Positions 35,614 to 47,198 of a stretch of 64,000 nucleotides of DNA are shown piece after piece. Made by a program: the position numbers and the translations under genes. Numbering within the stretch: position 1 is the stretch's first letter; each line of letters begins with the position of its first letter. The stretch is taken from assembly GCF_024868665.1 (NCBI RefSeq), contig NC_079913.1, positions 1,484,837 through 1,548,836 of the forward strand. Direction: 5' to 3'. Below the pieces are notes generated by a model. That model was not told the DNA's origin. It did not search any database and worked only from the letters and a program-made list of their open reading frames with translations. The DNA is from Triplophysa rosa (Eukaryota; Chordata; Actinopteri; Cypriniformes; Nemacheilidae).

Positions 35614-35843
35614 AGGGATAGTTCTCACAAAAATGTTTAAAAATCTGTCATCATTTATTGGTTTCAAACCTGTCTACGAAGATACTTTGAGAAATGTCTC
35701 GGTGGTTTTGTGTCCATTCAATGGAGGTCAATGAGGGCCAGTTTACTTTGGTTTCCAACAATCTTCAAAATATCTTGCGTTCTGCAAAAGAAAGCAAATC
35801 CGCAAGGTGAGTAAATGATAAAAAAAACATTTGGGGGTCAACT
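35614..35843. mobile_element. Family A miniature element
   Basis: The left end AGGGATAGTTCTCACAAAAA and inner CTGTCATCATTTATTGGTTT match family A. The right side GGTGAGTAAATGATAA..CATTTGGGGGTCAACT is the mirrored end, with the final ATCCCT lost, followed by TTAA (35844-35847). CCATTCAATGGAGGTCAATG lies at the centre. About 230 bp. Confidence 0.75.
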
Positions 35844-35847
35844 TTAA

Positions 35848-36283
35848 GCTACAGTAACAAAAATGAAAGTATATTTAATTTCCTCTTAGATCGTGTAATT
35901 TATTTAAAAAGGAAATAATATATATAGGAAACTTCTCATGATCCCAACAATTCCCAATAGATAAAATCAAGTTCCACACTTTCACAATCCTGTGAAATAT
36001 GTCAACAAAGTAAAATAGGTTGTGAATGCTTTTCTTGGCGACTTTGTAAAACCGTGTGTGCTGTACTGTAAACGTCAAAGCGCACGCTCTGTTAAACAGC
36101 GCACCAAATCTCTTCTACACACAACAAATCACTTGAAGTTTCCCCTGTAGCTCTATAAAACCTGAATTATACTGTATCACTGTGGCGCTGCGGTATGAAA
36201 AGGAATGCCCAGTAATAACTGAGGGGCGATCAGGCCTGCCGATGATTGCCAACCTGTAGTACGAAAAACAGACATCACACACA
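35848..36283. other. Non-coding stretch, no feature recognised
   Basis: AT-rich, nothing recognised. Confidence 0.5.
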
Positions 36284-36319
36284 GGAGAGAGAGCGAGAGA
36301 GAGAGAGAGAGAGAGAGAG
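36284..36319. repeat. (GA)n microsatellite with one GAGC unit
   Basis: GA repeat interrupted once by C, plus strand. Confidence 0.95.
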
Positions 36320-36639
36320 TCGAGCGCTCAGATTAGGGGATCAAAGCTTCATCTGCTGTGAGGTTGGGTCGGTTCAAGGCCCGCTGGCTCCAAAGCTGTT
36401 TATAAACAGTTGTTTCTGGCTGTTTAGCTGGATCAAATCCACACTCAGCGAGAGAAAAGAAGAGCCGTAACCGCACGCATTAACACCCCCCTGAGCACAA
36501 CCCCTCCGCTGCTCAGCCCGTGGCCAGAAAATCGCTTACTAAACCTACATAAAGCAACTATTTGTATGTTGTGCGCTTGCACGTGTGCAGCTGCGCTACG
36601 AGCGAGAGCTAATAACCGAGTGGCATGTATTATATTCAT
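36320..36639. other. Non-coding stretch, no feature recognised
   Basis: Balanced composition, nothing recognised. Confidence 0.5.
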
Positions 36640-37040
36640 AATTTAAATAAAGATATTCCACTCGTCTCCCTCCTGATCTAATGAATCATTGGAATTATCC
36701 ATTTAAAAATAAATATGGAGATTATTCTGCACGGGCCATATGTCACCGAGCTAAAATCATTAAATGTTGTCAGAGGCCATGTTGCAGTTTTATTTAAGAG
36801 TTTTAATAGTCATTGAAGCATTAATTATTGATAAGCCCCGCGATTGATTGGCTGACTAGATAATGTAATTGAAAAAAGAAAATCATCAGAGCAAATGTCT
36901 GGAGTACTAAAATCGACAGGGTGCGAGTGAGCGTGTGCGCGTGTTTCTTAGGGGATCGCCCTACGTAGAATTTCATCATTACAGCCAGACTATAAAAGTA
37001 GCGCTGTGATTAAAGAAAGCTGATTGATTTGGCTCTCATT
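36640..37040. promoter_or_regulatory. Candidate conserved non-coding element with Pbx/Hox-like sites
   Basis: AT-core-dense: GGAATTATCC, AAATCATTAAATG, AGCATTAATTATTGATAAGC, CGATTGATTGGCTGAC, GATAATGTAATTG and, at 37021-37032, TGATTGATTTGG. TGATTGAT is a Pbx/Hox-type bipartite site. CCATATGTC and GGCCATGTTG lie between. Repeat-free and enhancer-like; inference only. Confidence 0.35.
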
Positions 37041-37077
37041 GGAATTAGCCGCCACCGCTTTGTCTGTGGGCCTTGAG

Positions 37078-37083
<6 letters not shown>

Positions 37084-37109
<26 letters not shown>
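37084..37109. repeat. (GA)n microsatellite
   Basis: About 13 GA units between two short GT patches. Confidence 0.95.
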
Positions 37110-38894
37110 GATGTGTGTGTTGTGTGAGCGAATGCAAGCTGTCTGTGCGTTGCTGTCGTCAAAAGGTGGCCCCACTACCTCACGTTTTATTCTGCCTCCG
37201 TCTCTCGCGTACACAGTCTGGTGTGCTAAAGATATCACTGCCACTCTCTCACACACACTACACCTATTGATTTTACTATCTGCTGCTATGAGTGATCATC
37301 CACTTTCAATTCCACAACCCAAAGATGGGCTCAATATCCATAAGGATGCTGAAACTATATTTCATTAGTAGGGATGGGGAATGGGAAGTATGATATAGAT
37401 CAAAAGAACAATCCAGAAGAGAGAGGACCATGAAAACTTTAAAGAGATTTTTTGCATTACAAAAATAAAAACATAAATTGAAGGAATTTAACAATTGAAA
37501 GTGATGCTAATCGAAGAAATGAAAAAAAAAAATGTGTTTTTGCCTGCTTAGTTAGATGTGTTTAGCCTTTTTAAATTATTTTCTAGAACATAAAATGATA
37601 AATTAGAATTTTTTTACATTTTAATAAATTAATTTAGGTGTATTTTCTAATGAATATTTTCTAATCCCTTCATACCAGATTTTCTCAACTGGTGATGTAA
37701 ATGTAAACTACAGTCATATTAAATATGATATTACAATGTTTAATATAATATTGTAAATAATGTAATATTTAAATTGCAGGTTTTATGTTGAAAAAAATCA
37801 GAATTCTTTTTTTATCTATAACGATAAGCATTTTACAAATAGCATCAATTTGTGAAGAAATCTTCATTCACTGCACTACACATGCACTAAATGACCAACA
37901 AAGATATCATTTATATGAATTATCTGTACTATTCTACTCTCATGTTTTATGCTTTTATTGTGTTCAAAAGTCCTTTGAACTACTTTTGGCAATTCTTTTC
38001 CCGAACTTCCTGACTGCACAGGAAAGGAACGGTGGCTCTCTGGGCGGGCGGGCGGAATGGCTGACAAGCATAAAGACAAGGTAGCGTCTCTTTTGTGCTG
38101 GGCACGGAGGGGCTGATGTGTGTTAATCGGAAGCCCTCTTGCCCTGCCTGGATGTTAATTCAGCAGGTTGTTAAAGAGAGCTGTAGATTAACAGATAAAG
38201 GTGCCGTGCGCCGGGGTCAGGCTGATATGGACTCCCAGTCGACCCCGGCGCTTGTCAGATGCCTGCGTGGATTAACACGGCGGCTTCCTGTTCTCTCCCT
38301 CCCATTGTCGAGAGGTTAGAGGTCAACTGTTTAGTCCTATCGGCATGCCCTCGTCGAGAAGCGAGGTGATCTGCATAAAGGCGACGGGTGCGCGCGCACC
38401 TCCGAGTCGGTTTGGTTAGCGTGAGAGATAACTGAGCGCTCGCGAGAAAGAGGGTTTTATTTAGCAAATGCTGCAGATGTGATCGAGGAACGCGTCCTAT
38501 GGGTGGGGACGAGCAAAAGCCAGGAGGAAATGTGCAGAACAGAAGGGGAAAGAATGAAATATGTGGAACATGAAACTCAGCAAATTTGACTTATAACAAG
38601 CAAAATTACACCCCGCTGTCATTTAAATTATGGCTGCCCTCTATAAAGGTGTCTTTTAGGTGCATTAATTGAATTCGGCAGTATTTTCCAATAATAATCT
38701 GTAAAGTTCATCCGTCCATCGCTCAGCGGATCCCCGCTGTGTGCGTGGAGAGGACGTATCTATTTCAGTGGCTTAATTTATTTTCATGATTCGCTGATAA
38801 TGACTGCCATGCAGGCTGTACATCAGAATTAACCTTCATTTCACTGAGGTATATTACGATGACAGTCTCCGACACGTTTCACCTACACAAAGGG

Positions 38895-38897
<3 letters not shown>
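37110..38897. other. Non-coding stretch; AT-rich then GC-rich
   Basis: 37380-37990 is AT-rich and featureless. 38030-38480 is GC-rich and includes the 14-bp perfect palindrome GGTGCGCGCGCACC at 38387-38400, whose core alternates purine and pyrimidine. 38620-38720 has AT cores (GTGCATTAATTGAATTC, CCAATAATAATC) and could be regulatory. Confidence 0.45.

Positions 38898-38926
<29 letters not shown>
38898..38926. repeat. (CT)n microsatellite
   Basis: About 14 CT units; the minority orientation for this motif in the window. Confidence 0.96.
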
Positions 38927-38928
<2 letters not shown>

Positions 38929-39179
38929 CTTTATAATCATCCTCGGCAGACGAAGATTGTTTGATAGCCGATTAATTTTCATAGGAAATCAAGTGGCCAG
39001 TTCTCCCAAAAGGCACACATGCAACGTGCTTGATTTTTTCCATTTGGAAATTAGACGCTTTATTTAATCCATTTTTTAATTGCTTTGATACATTTTTTAC
39101 TCTCGCAAAAAAAAAAAACTCCACCCAACAAATTATTTCGGCGGCGCCAACGTAACAAAAGTGGTGTAAATTAATCACG
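38927..39179. other. Non-coding spacer, no feature recognised
   Basis: Contains an A-run near 39105 and nothing else recognised. Confidence 0.5.
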
Positions 39180-39520
39180 CGCATCAGACGCGGGAGCTTT
39201 CTAATTTATGCAAACCATTAAGTGTCAGATATGAATTTCACCATTTGCCATGGTCTCAGTCAAAGGATTTCATTAGGGGCTGACGTCACGTTTGAGGCGC
39301 GAGCTGGATCCTTTCTGTCCTATTTTCTCCATCATGAGCTCTTTGTTCTTCTAGCCTTTGTAGGATCTTTGCACTAAAAAGGACTATGCAAATGACAATA
39401 ATAGATTTCTCTAAACGCCACGGCAATGTCATGATAGCCTATTTAGCAGAAAACCAAAGCAATATTCAATTCATGGTATTAACCCAGGCACATGCAAAGG
39501 TTGCCAAAAAAGTGATTAAG
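39180..39520. promoter_or_regulatory. Candidate conserved non-coding element with octamer and Sox-type sites
   Basis: ATGCAAAT (39386-39393), a perfect POU octamer, is one base from ACAAT (39395-39399), a Sox-type core. This is close to but not the canonical Sox-Oct arrangement, because the octamer is inverted relative to it. Nearby are TTTATGCAAACC (about 39207), GACGTCACG (CRE-like, about 39283), CATTAAGTG and CATTTGCC. Repeat-free. My best single enhancer candidate, still inferred from motifs. Confidence 0.4.
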
Positions 39521-40164
39521 AAATTACAAAATTGGTCCAAACCGCTTGCAGTCTCGCAGTCTCCCTCTCTCTGCCTCTCTCTCCCCCGCCTCCATTCGTC
39601 CGCACACAATGACATGGCAAACGTAATGAGGGTGGACTGGTAATGAGAATGTTCTGGAGAGGAGCAGAATGTTGGAATATCGAGCTAACCCAGGGCTAGC
39701 AGTTCTGCACACATGAGGAGAGGTGAAAACTACATGCACGGGAGTGTGAGGTCATTAGGTTGGTGCCAGGAGCAGAACCGGGGACCATATGGATCACGTG
39801 ACCTCTGGAAAAAGAGAATTATCATTTCATTATTCATGCTTCTGAGTGGGATGCTCTTATGAATATGAACAAATAAAATGATGCTGCAATAAACTTTGGG
39901 CAGCATAACGTGCTTATGGATTTTTTTTCTTTTTAATCAACATCAGGATTTTAGGTTTACACTGCATATCGCCGGTTTGAATCATCACAATGCGTTGCAA
40001 GTTTTGCCACCACTTTTGTACACATTTTGCCTTAACTGGATTTTAACTTAACATTTGAAATGTTTATCAAGCTTCTAAAATATATTTGTAAAAACTATTT
40101 ACTGTACTGAAAATTTGAATGCCCCATCAAAAATTGAAACTGAATTATTTAATGTGCTTGACTA
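39521..40164. other. Non-coding stretch, no feature recognised
   Basis: Short pyrimidine-rich patch at 39555-39595, then balanced, then AT-rich. Nothing recognised. Confidence 0.5.
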
Positions 40165-40223
40165 ATAATATATATATATATATATGTACTAGATATAGCT
40201 TATATATATATATATATATATAC
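40165..40223. repeat. (AT)n microsatellite pair
   Basis: Two TA runs separated by GTACTAGATATAGC; strongly self-complementary. Confidence 0.93.
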
Positions 40224-40249
40224 ATGATTTACTTTAATAACATATTTAA

Positions 40250-40616
40250 TTTAATAAAAATAAAACAAAAATCAAGTAAAATGAAAAATGATACATTATA
40301 AAAATATTTGAGAGAGAAAAAAAGAGCATGTAATGGAACTGGCATCCAAAAAAAATCAAACCTACATCTAGATGGGAACAAAAGCTTAATATATACTAAC
40401 CACCATGCCACAGCCCTGACAGATCTAGCGTGTCATAACATTTACTTGAATAAAAAGTAAAATAAAGTAAAATTTGAAGTAAACATTTTTTAATACATAA
40501 TACAAATATTTGAGAAAGAGAAATGCATCCTTAAAAATACATTTACATCATCTATATGGCCACCAAAGCTCAATGTACAATATACTAACCACTATGCCAC
40601 AGTCCTGACAGATCTA
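40250..40616 (-). repeat. Diverged tandem duplication, about 189-bp period, SINE-like
   Basis: Copy 1 (40250-40427) and copy 2 (40446-40616) share AATAAAAA..GTAAAAT, AAATATTTGAGA, TACTAACCAC followed by ATGCCACAG, and CCTGACAGATCTA. The last bases of the two copies are 189 apart. On the minus strand each contains TGGCATAGTGGTTAG or TGGCATGGTGGTTAG, resembling a tRNA A box, but no B box is convincing. They may be tandem SINE fragments. Confidence 0.65.
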
Positions 40617-41559
40617 ATTCAACTACAATGTTCTCAGTGTATCTGATATAATGACAGCGGTTTACACAGCAGCCAATCTGAGATCTGAACTGATGAGATG
40701 ATCTGTCCCCCGAGCGCATCTTCACCACGAGCCTACAAATAAATACGATCAATCCCGCATTTACATACAAATAGGCTTCTTCTTCCCTCTCTTCACACCG
40801 ATCCGATGCCTGCCCGCCCCGTACATGAGCAAATGTATTCGCTCTACACGGCAATTTTATATTTACCATCCGATGGCTTATTGATTGTTTCTTTTTTCCC
40901 TGCTACTCCAAAATAAATTTTCCCTTTCATTTCATTAGTGGATATAGAGGGCATGTTTAGCAGATACGCCACGCGTCATCATCATTTCCTGGCAGGCGAG
41001 ATTATGACTATTGACACTGTCACTTCTCTCGACGCTTATCGTTGCTTACTGGTAACCATCAGTGCATCAGCGCGCCATTTAAAGGCCGTATAACTGGAGG
41101 ACTGTGCGTGCGTCTAATATGCCTCATTCACTTTGTGTCAAACTGACAGCCTACTCTCAAATGGATGTCAATCCCACTGCAGGACAAATATCCACGGCGG
41201 CGAGCGTGACCGACGCAGTGTGTTAACACGGTGGCCCGATACACAGATACACACTAAGAGAACGAGGGAAACTCCATTATTTCAGCGCTGGCTACCGGTA
41301 ACCGTTCTTAAACGGCCATATGACATGTATAATGGTTTACGCAAGGTATCGCTTCCTGCGCCGACGATGCCGATACGGAGGCAAAGTGTCGCTGTGAAAA
41401 ATGCAACTTCCTCCCCCGTGGTAATTAAAGTGTCAGAATGCGGGCCGGCTCGCAGACAATAACCCTGCTAGGTTTAATTTGAATAGGCAATGTCTGCTTT
41501 GGCTACGCATTAGACGAAACATCTGAGCTATTGCTCTATTAACTGTTTCACTCACCCAG
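40617..41559. other. TE-poor non-coding stretch
   Basis: Nothing recognised. A 109-codon plus frame (41133-41462) has no domain. Confidence 0.5.
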
Positions 41560-41800
41560 CGCTGGCCTTTTAATTAGAGTTTAATAGCAGTTATTAACTC
41601 ATTACGGGGCATAGGGGGAGCATTCGGAGCTACTGTGACCTCTAGCAAAGTTGACACTTCAATGCTAGAATATTTCCCGAAAATTCATTCGCTTAATTGT
41701 GACCTATGCAAATGCGCAGTTCGTCATTACAAACCGGCTGCAATAATTAACTAGAGTGCTCGAATTAAAATATAAATGGAGGAATTGCGTGTCAGGCGTG
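41560..41800. promoter_or_regulatory. Candidate conserved non-coding element with octamer site
   Basis: Perfect octamer ATGCAAAT at 41706-41713 in CCTATGCAAATGCGC; also TTTTAATTAGAG, GTTATTAACTCATTACGG, GCTTAATTGTGACC and CAATAATTAACTAG. At least four homeodomain-type cores in 200 repeat-free bases. Inference only. Confidence 0.37.
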
Positions 41801-42319
41801 GCGTGGAACAAGAAAGGAAAAATGAGATTGCGTTTGTTTGAATTGTTTTAAATGAACCCGGCTCTGTTGGCGAAAGCAACTTCCTCTGTTTTGTAAATGC
41901 GAGGGGATGGGGATATTCCAGACGACTGCGCTCGGTTCCCGGCGGAAAGCCATAAACTCACACGCACACACTTAAATGAGCAGACACAAACAAACTCTCA
42001 CCCCTGTTTCACACGTACCAGCGCGGGGTTTCAACACTCCGGGATCTTGTGAACGAACTTATTAAGACTTGTTTTTCACGTTTCATTTGTTTGCTTGAAG
42101 ATACCAAGCGGTTTATCAACACGTTTGGAGGCACCTTACAGCGGCCCTGTCAACGCGAGCAAACTGCAACACAACAACAGCCTGCAACAACCGGTCGAGC
42201 GAGTTCATGCGTTTGCGGCCTAATGCTGAAAGCGATTTTACAGAATACATCCAAATCTCAGCCTCGTAGCTTCTCAAGGACATCCATGGTGTTTTGCACT
42301 TGACAGGTGATGTGTGTTA
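41801..42319. other. TE-poor non-coding stretch, no feature recognised
   Basis: CA-rich short patch near 41958-41972. Nothing else recognised. Confidence 0.5.
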
Positions 42320-42323
42320 TTAA

Positions 42324-42525
42324 ACACCCAAAAATGAAAATTCTGTCATCATTGACACCCTCCAGTCACTCAAATGTGAATTGGGGATGGTGTACCGCTG
42401 TTGTACCAACGTTCTTTACAGTAAAATAACTTCTTTTGTGTTCTGCGGAAGAAAGAAAGTAATACAGGTTTGACATTACAAGAGGTAATGATGACAGAAT
42501 TTTCATTTTTAGGTAAACTATCCCT
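42324..42525. mobile_element. Family A miniature element, compact copy
   Basis: TTAA flanks at 42320-42323 and 42526-42529. The left end has lost its first ~10 bases and starts ACACCCAAAAATG; then AAAATTCTGTCATCATTG. The right end is the mirror ATGATGACAGAATTTTCATT followed by TTTAGGTAAACTATCCCT. The interior keeps the GTGTTCTGCGGAAGAAAGAA segment. 202 bp. Confidence 0.85.
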
Positions 42526-42529
42526 TTAA

Positions 42530-44989
42530 TATTTATGAACGATTTTGAACGATAGTTAGGCATGATAAAATCTCAGATCATAAGAATAAACAGTTGTCTA
42601 TAAATATCTCAAGAAAGATTTTCTTCAGTTTTGCATCTTTCTTTACAGATCAGATGCATCTAAAGCCTAGATGTTTGTCTCTAACGCACACGCACCTGCC
42701 CGCGTTTCTTTTTTTTCTGCCCACTCCGAAACGCCCGCAGGAAAAGTTCGATTCAAATAAAAATACACCTCGCAAATTAACAAAACTGTCACTCAGGAAT
42801 CACAGCCGGCCGAACGCTGCGAAACGCATTCTTTGAAGTCATCACTTCAGCAAAATTACATGAAAAAAACTTTACATCTAATTAAAATGATAACTGTATT
42901 CTCATTTTTCAAACTCGCCGTATCCTGAGGGCCAATTGGGATGAGTGTTTTTTTTCTGCCGTCTCTTCACCGCTGCGTCGCGCTGAATCGCTCCTACAGC
43001 AGGATCACATCATTACCATCTCCCCAGCTGAGTCGCCAGCAACCATTATCATGCACCATTATTAATCTTCTTGTCTTATCAACGTGCAAATCACAAACCA
43101 TTGAGCCTTATGGCGTGGTTTTGGGTCCACGGTTATTCATTTTGTAGGTCTACCTATAGCCTCTAAGTCCTCTTAATCACCTGACGATTGTCAGTGTCTT
43201 CCTTTTGCCCTGCCACCCCCCCCACCCGTGGCCTTAAAAAAATCCCCTCTCCCTTTATTTCTCTGTTTTACGTCTCTTTTTTTAAAACCTCTATGCGTTT
43301 GAGCCGCATAGATGGTGAAGGGAATAAATTTCATTAATAGAAGAGAATTAACATCTTTCTGCCATAAGATGACCTCTTTTCATGACACGCACGTCTAAGT
43401 CATTCTCGTCATGTTTTTTTCCGCTGCCATTAACATTCTTGGAAGGAAACGACAGCAGAACTAATAGAGAGAGATGGAAAAAGAAAGAGAGATGAAGTTT
43501 CTTTAAAACTAAATTCACTGACCCTCAGTCTTGTGCTCTGAAATGGGTTGCTTCTATTAGCATTGAAATGAAAAAATGAAAAAATATGAATGTCTGTGTG
43601 TGCTTTCAGTCAGTGTTTTTATTTTAAAGTTATGCCTGAATTTATCTTTTTTATTGCCAACTAAACCTTACGCAGAAATAGCTTTATATCGAAACGCCAC
43701 CCTGGCGGGATTATGGACAGATGGATGCCAAAGTCAAATTAGCCGGTCTGCTTTTCTTTGATATTGAGATGGCGCAATATCTCAATTCTCACACGTGTTC
43801 AATCACATCTACATTTCCGGAGCACTTAATATTTTTCATCTTTAAATTAAAACTCGCGCAGTGGACACAAAGGTACGCACGAACGCGCGCCTCCACACAC
43901 ACTGCCGTTTCAACTTTTCGATGCGTTAACGGTGTGAAGCAGATAATCATTTCCATGCTTCTCGAATCAATTCTGTAAGCTTCATCTAACTCCCATCAAA
44001 CCTTTGCACGAAATCACAGCCCAGTTACACCTCCGGAGCACTTATAAATAATGAAAACTTGTTTAAAAAGAAAAGACTGCTTAGGGACAAAATGTTGATT
44101 ATGAAAGAGTCTTTTTATCTATCTGAAGATGCAAAGACTGCAGGCAAACAGACCAAAGCGGAGAGCTGCGGCGTTCGGCCGAAATTAATTCCATCGTAAA
44201 AAGTGCTGACGTCTGAAAAAGGAGGACAGGTGGTATTTAGATACGAGAGGAGAGATTTGAACAGGCCTTTGTCTGGTCTTGTGGATGCGTTTGTCCTTGG
44301 ACCCTCCCTGCCATTATCCCCTGAAGTTTACAATCCAAGACATCTGATCTGCAAGCCGGATTTTTCTTCCAGTGTCAGGAAAACGGCGCAAGCGTTTGTT
44401 AGGAGTTACTAAAAGTGGTTTGGATGAACAATCAATCGGTATGGTTTATGAGTCAAAACAAACGATGAGAAGGTTTTGTGCTTAGAAACGAAAAGTTGCA
44501 CTCTCATCAGCTGTCCTGCAGGTTTTTATTCTGTGTTCATTCAAACCCTTGTGGCAGTCGAGTTTTCCACATGCATAAATACGAGAAGGGACAAAAACAG
44601 GGCAGGATGACACACTGGCTCCACGGTTTACAGCCAGCAGGCTCGGCAACCGGTTCCCGAGTTCCTCCGGTGAGGATTTTTTCAAAGCCCCTGGCAGGTC
44701 AACCGACAAATTGCAGCCTGAGGTGATGGAGGGTTCTCGGCCGGCGCAGGCGAGCTAACACTGCCTGTCTCTCCGAGGATCAACTCCTAGATCAGGCCAC
44801 GTTCCTGAGGGGGGCAATTCAAAGAGAAACGTGCTCATGGCTTCTCCACTTCACGCTAATGTGTAAAGGCCGGCACTTGCAGTTCTCGGCTGGACTTTTG
44901 GGTTGGGAGAGAGATTGGGGGGTTTTGCAGGACCACCACCCCCACAGGCTGCTCTAGGGTGGGTGCCTGGGGCAATCGCTTGCAAATCA
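42530..44989. other. TE-poor non-coding stretch
   Basis: No repeat or gene recognised over 2.5 kb. Pyrimidine-rich patches near 43195-43290; short A/T runs. Frames up to 85 codons lack domains. Confidence 0.5.
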
Positions 44990-45340
44990 GCCCATTTTCC
45001 CCAATCAAAGCCCAGGGAGGAGACCCACTGAGTTTCTTAAGAGAGTAAATTATTCACAGGCGAAAGGTCGCCACAAACTAACTCCTCTAAAAATGAAGCG
45101 AACTCGCTCCCATTCTCAAAAAGAACATTTCAATCTTTAATGGATTGAAAGGAACGGAATGAGGAAAGAAGGGGGCAAATGGAGAGAGGGAGAGCGAGAT
45201 GCGATCAAAGTGATTTCCAAATTTGCGGATTTATGCATTTGGAAATATTAATGATAGATTTATTAAGAACAGACCTCTTCGCTGGGTAATTAAGTTCGCT
45301 CTCCACCTTGATGGTGAAATCCAGAGTAAGTGAACTTTTG
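44990..45340. promoter_or_regulatory. Candidate conserved non-coding element (weak)
   Basis: GGAAATATTAATGATAGATT, TTATTAAGAAC, GGGTAATTAAGTTCGC and GAGAGTAAATTATTCACAGG are AT cores in repeat-free DNA. Weaker than other candidates because part is purine-rich. Confidence 0.22.
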
Positions 45341-47106
45341 ATGATGTAAACTCGCTTAAAACTGATCACCCATATCCAAGGAAAACTAAATGGAGGAAAC
45401 CAAATGTGTTTGGTTAAATTAAATTAGCAGACTTCAGAACTTTCTTGCTACAACTTCTTAAACTGCAGGAGAGATATTTTGTTCAATTAAATTTGAGTAA
45501 AATATTAATTTAAACAATGACTTATATTTCCATTTAACTGTACAAATGTCCCAAAAACGCATTAAAAAGAAAGTGTCCAATAAGTATGGCGACCCCCCCG
45601 CCCCCCTAAAAAAAGAGCAAAATGTTTCTTTGATGGCATCTCAGGTGAGTTTGCTTCAGTGCTTGAATAATTAACCGTGTTTGAGCGTCCCGGGCTAGCG
45701 GAGGGTCCCGTAGCGAGACTTCTCAGCAGGGACGCGGTTCCACCAAGCTAAACCCGGCACTGCAGGCGGCATTTGTTTTCCCGTTTGTCGAAGCGGCGCC
45801 GCTATGCCCTCTCTCTTAATGAGCGTGGACGCGCGCACCTGTGCGAGAAACAGAGGGGTTAATCCCGCGCGGTGAACGTCGCGCTGACGGTGGTAAGGTG
45901 GAGGAGAGACAGGAGGCTGACGCTCCCTTGGGTTTCTACCCCAGCACGCTAGAATGAGTTGTTTCATTCGCTGCTGGATACCTGACAAGCCGGCCTTCAT
46001 GAATTACAAAATGAAGATTGATAATCCCTTGTCTGTTTCCTCCGCGTGCGCACAAAGAAACACGCAAAGTAAGAGGAAAAATCAAGAGCGGTGCCCAAAT
46101 AACTGTCATTTGCTACGCAAGCTGTTCATTGGTTTTCGCTTTAATATCCTTCGAGGAACGTTCTGGGTTCGATGAGTTCAAGTTAAGCTGCGTCGGCAGG
46201 TTTTGTGGCACACTGTAGATTACCGCAGAAAATTATTCTTACCTGTGCTTCAGTTTGTTGAGACAACCAAAAATAAATTTGGTTAGAGTACGGCACTTAC
46301 CATGGGAACAAAAATAGGGGTTGAAGTTCATAGATATTTTCTTCAAAACAAGCTCCAAAAAATATATATAATATTTAGAGTTTTAAAGTTCAAGGTAAAT
46401 GAAGTTTGAGTTTTTTTCTCACCAGTGCAATTTCTGCATTGAAATGGTCTTTTGTTTAAAAAGTCTTGTGTTATTGCACAATTTTATTTATTGCACAAAG
46501 ATTACCAGCTTTACACGTGCGATAAATACATTTCGAGTCCGTTTACCTCTATTGTAAATGTTTTACTATAACCACAGAAAAACGAAAGAAAAGGAAATCA
46601 ACACGTTGCCAACATTTAACTTGTATATAATCAAAAACATTCATTTAACTAAAGACGCCTTAATAAGGTCACGTAGACTATAATTCAACAAGGAGACATT
46701 GGCTGAAGAAATGCGAGCAACTAGTCAACTAGTCCCAGGTGTAAAAAGAAGCTGACATCTTCACTTTTTACATTCGGTCTGAAGTCACATGCAGCAGTCT
46801 ACTATCAACAGCAGCGTGTGAGAATTCAAAACATTGGGTTTGACAAAAGTGACGAACCAGTGACTGTTCAGCGGCCAAAAATGGTAGGGGAAGTTGATGT
46901 TGGAAGAAGATGTTTCTCTGCCGGTGTCAGCAGAAGTTTGTGGTGCGTGGAGAGAAGCAGAGGGCCAGAGGAAGATGCACTTGTCTGTGCGCTCAGAGCG
47001 AGACCACAGGAGAAGAAAACAAGACACTGTTTGGGGAAGCTTGTTATGCTCCAACAGAAAACTCACTTTCTCATACACATGGACAGTCACACACAGACAT
47101 TGACAG
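45341..47106. other. TE-poor non-coding stretch
   Basis: GC-rich patch 45690-45930, AT-rich 46290-46640, nothing recognised. A C-run lies near 45594-45606. The plus frame at 46818-47186 (122 codons) overlaps the following microsatellite and is not credible. Confidence 0.45.
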
Positions 47107-47145
47107 TCTCGCTCTCGCTCTCTCTCTCTCTCACACACACACACA
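47107..47145. repeat. (CT)n-(CA)n compound microsatellite
   Basis: CT-rich stretch followed by about six CA units, directly abutting a repeat fragment. Confidence 0.93.
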
Positions 47146-47198
47146 TTGTGGGGACATTCCATAGACAAAATGATCTTTTATACTGAAATACTAGTCTT
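47145..47198 (+). mobile_element. Short fragment of family E
   Basis: ATTGTGGGGACATTCCATAG, then ACAAAATGATCTTTTATACT, matches the start of the repeat at 15245. Only about 54 bases survive, next to a (CA)n tract as is common at this repeat's end. Confidence 0.45.

Noticed and set aside
46785..47186. Long overlapping frames on both strands
   Set aside because: Ends are translated microsatellite (CT)n(CA)n; remainder has no domain.
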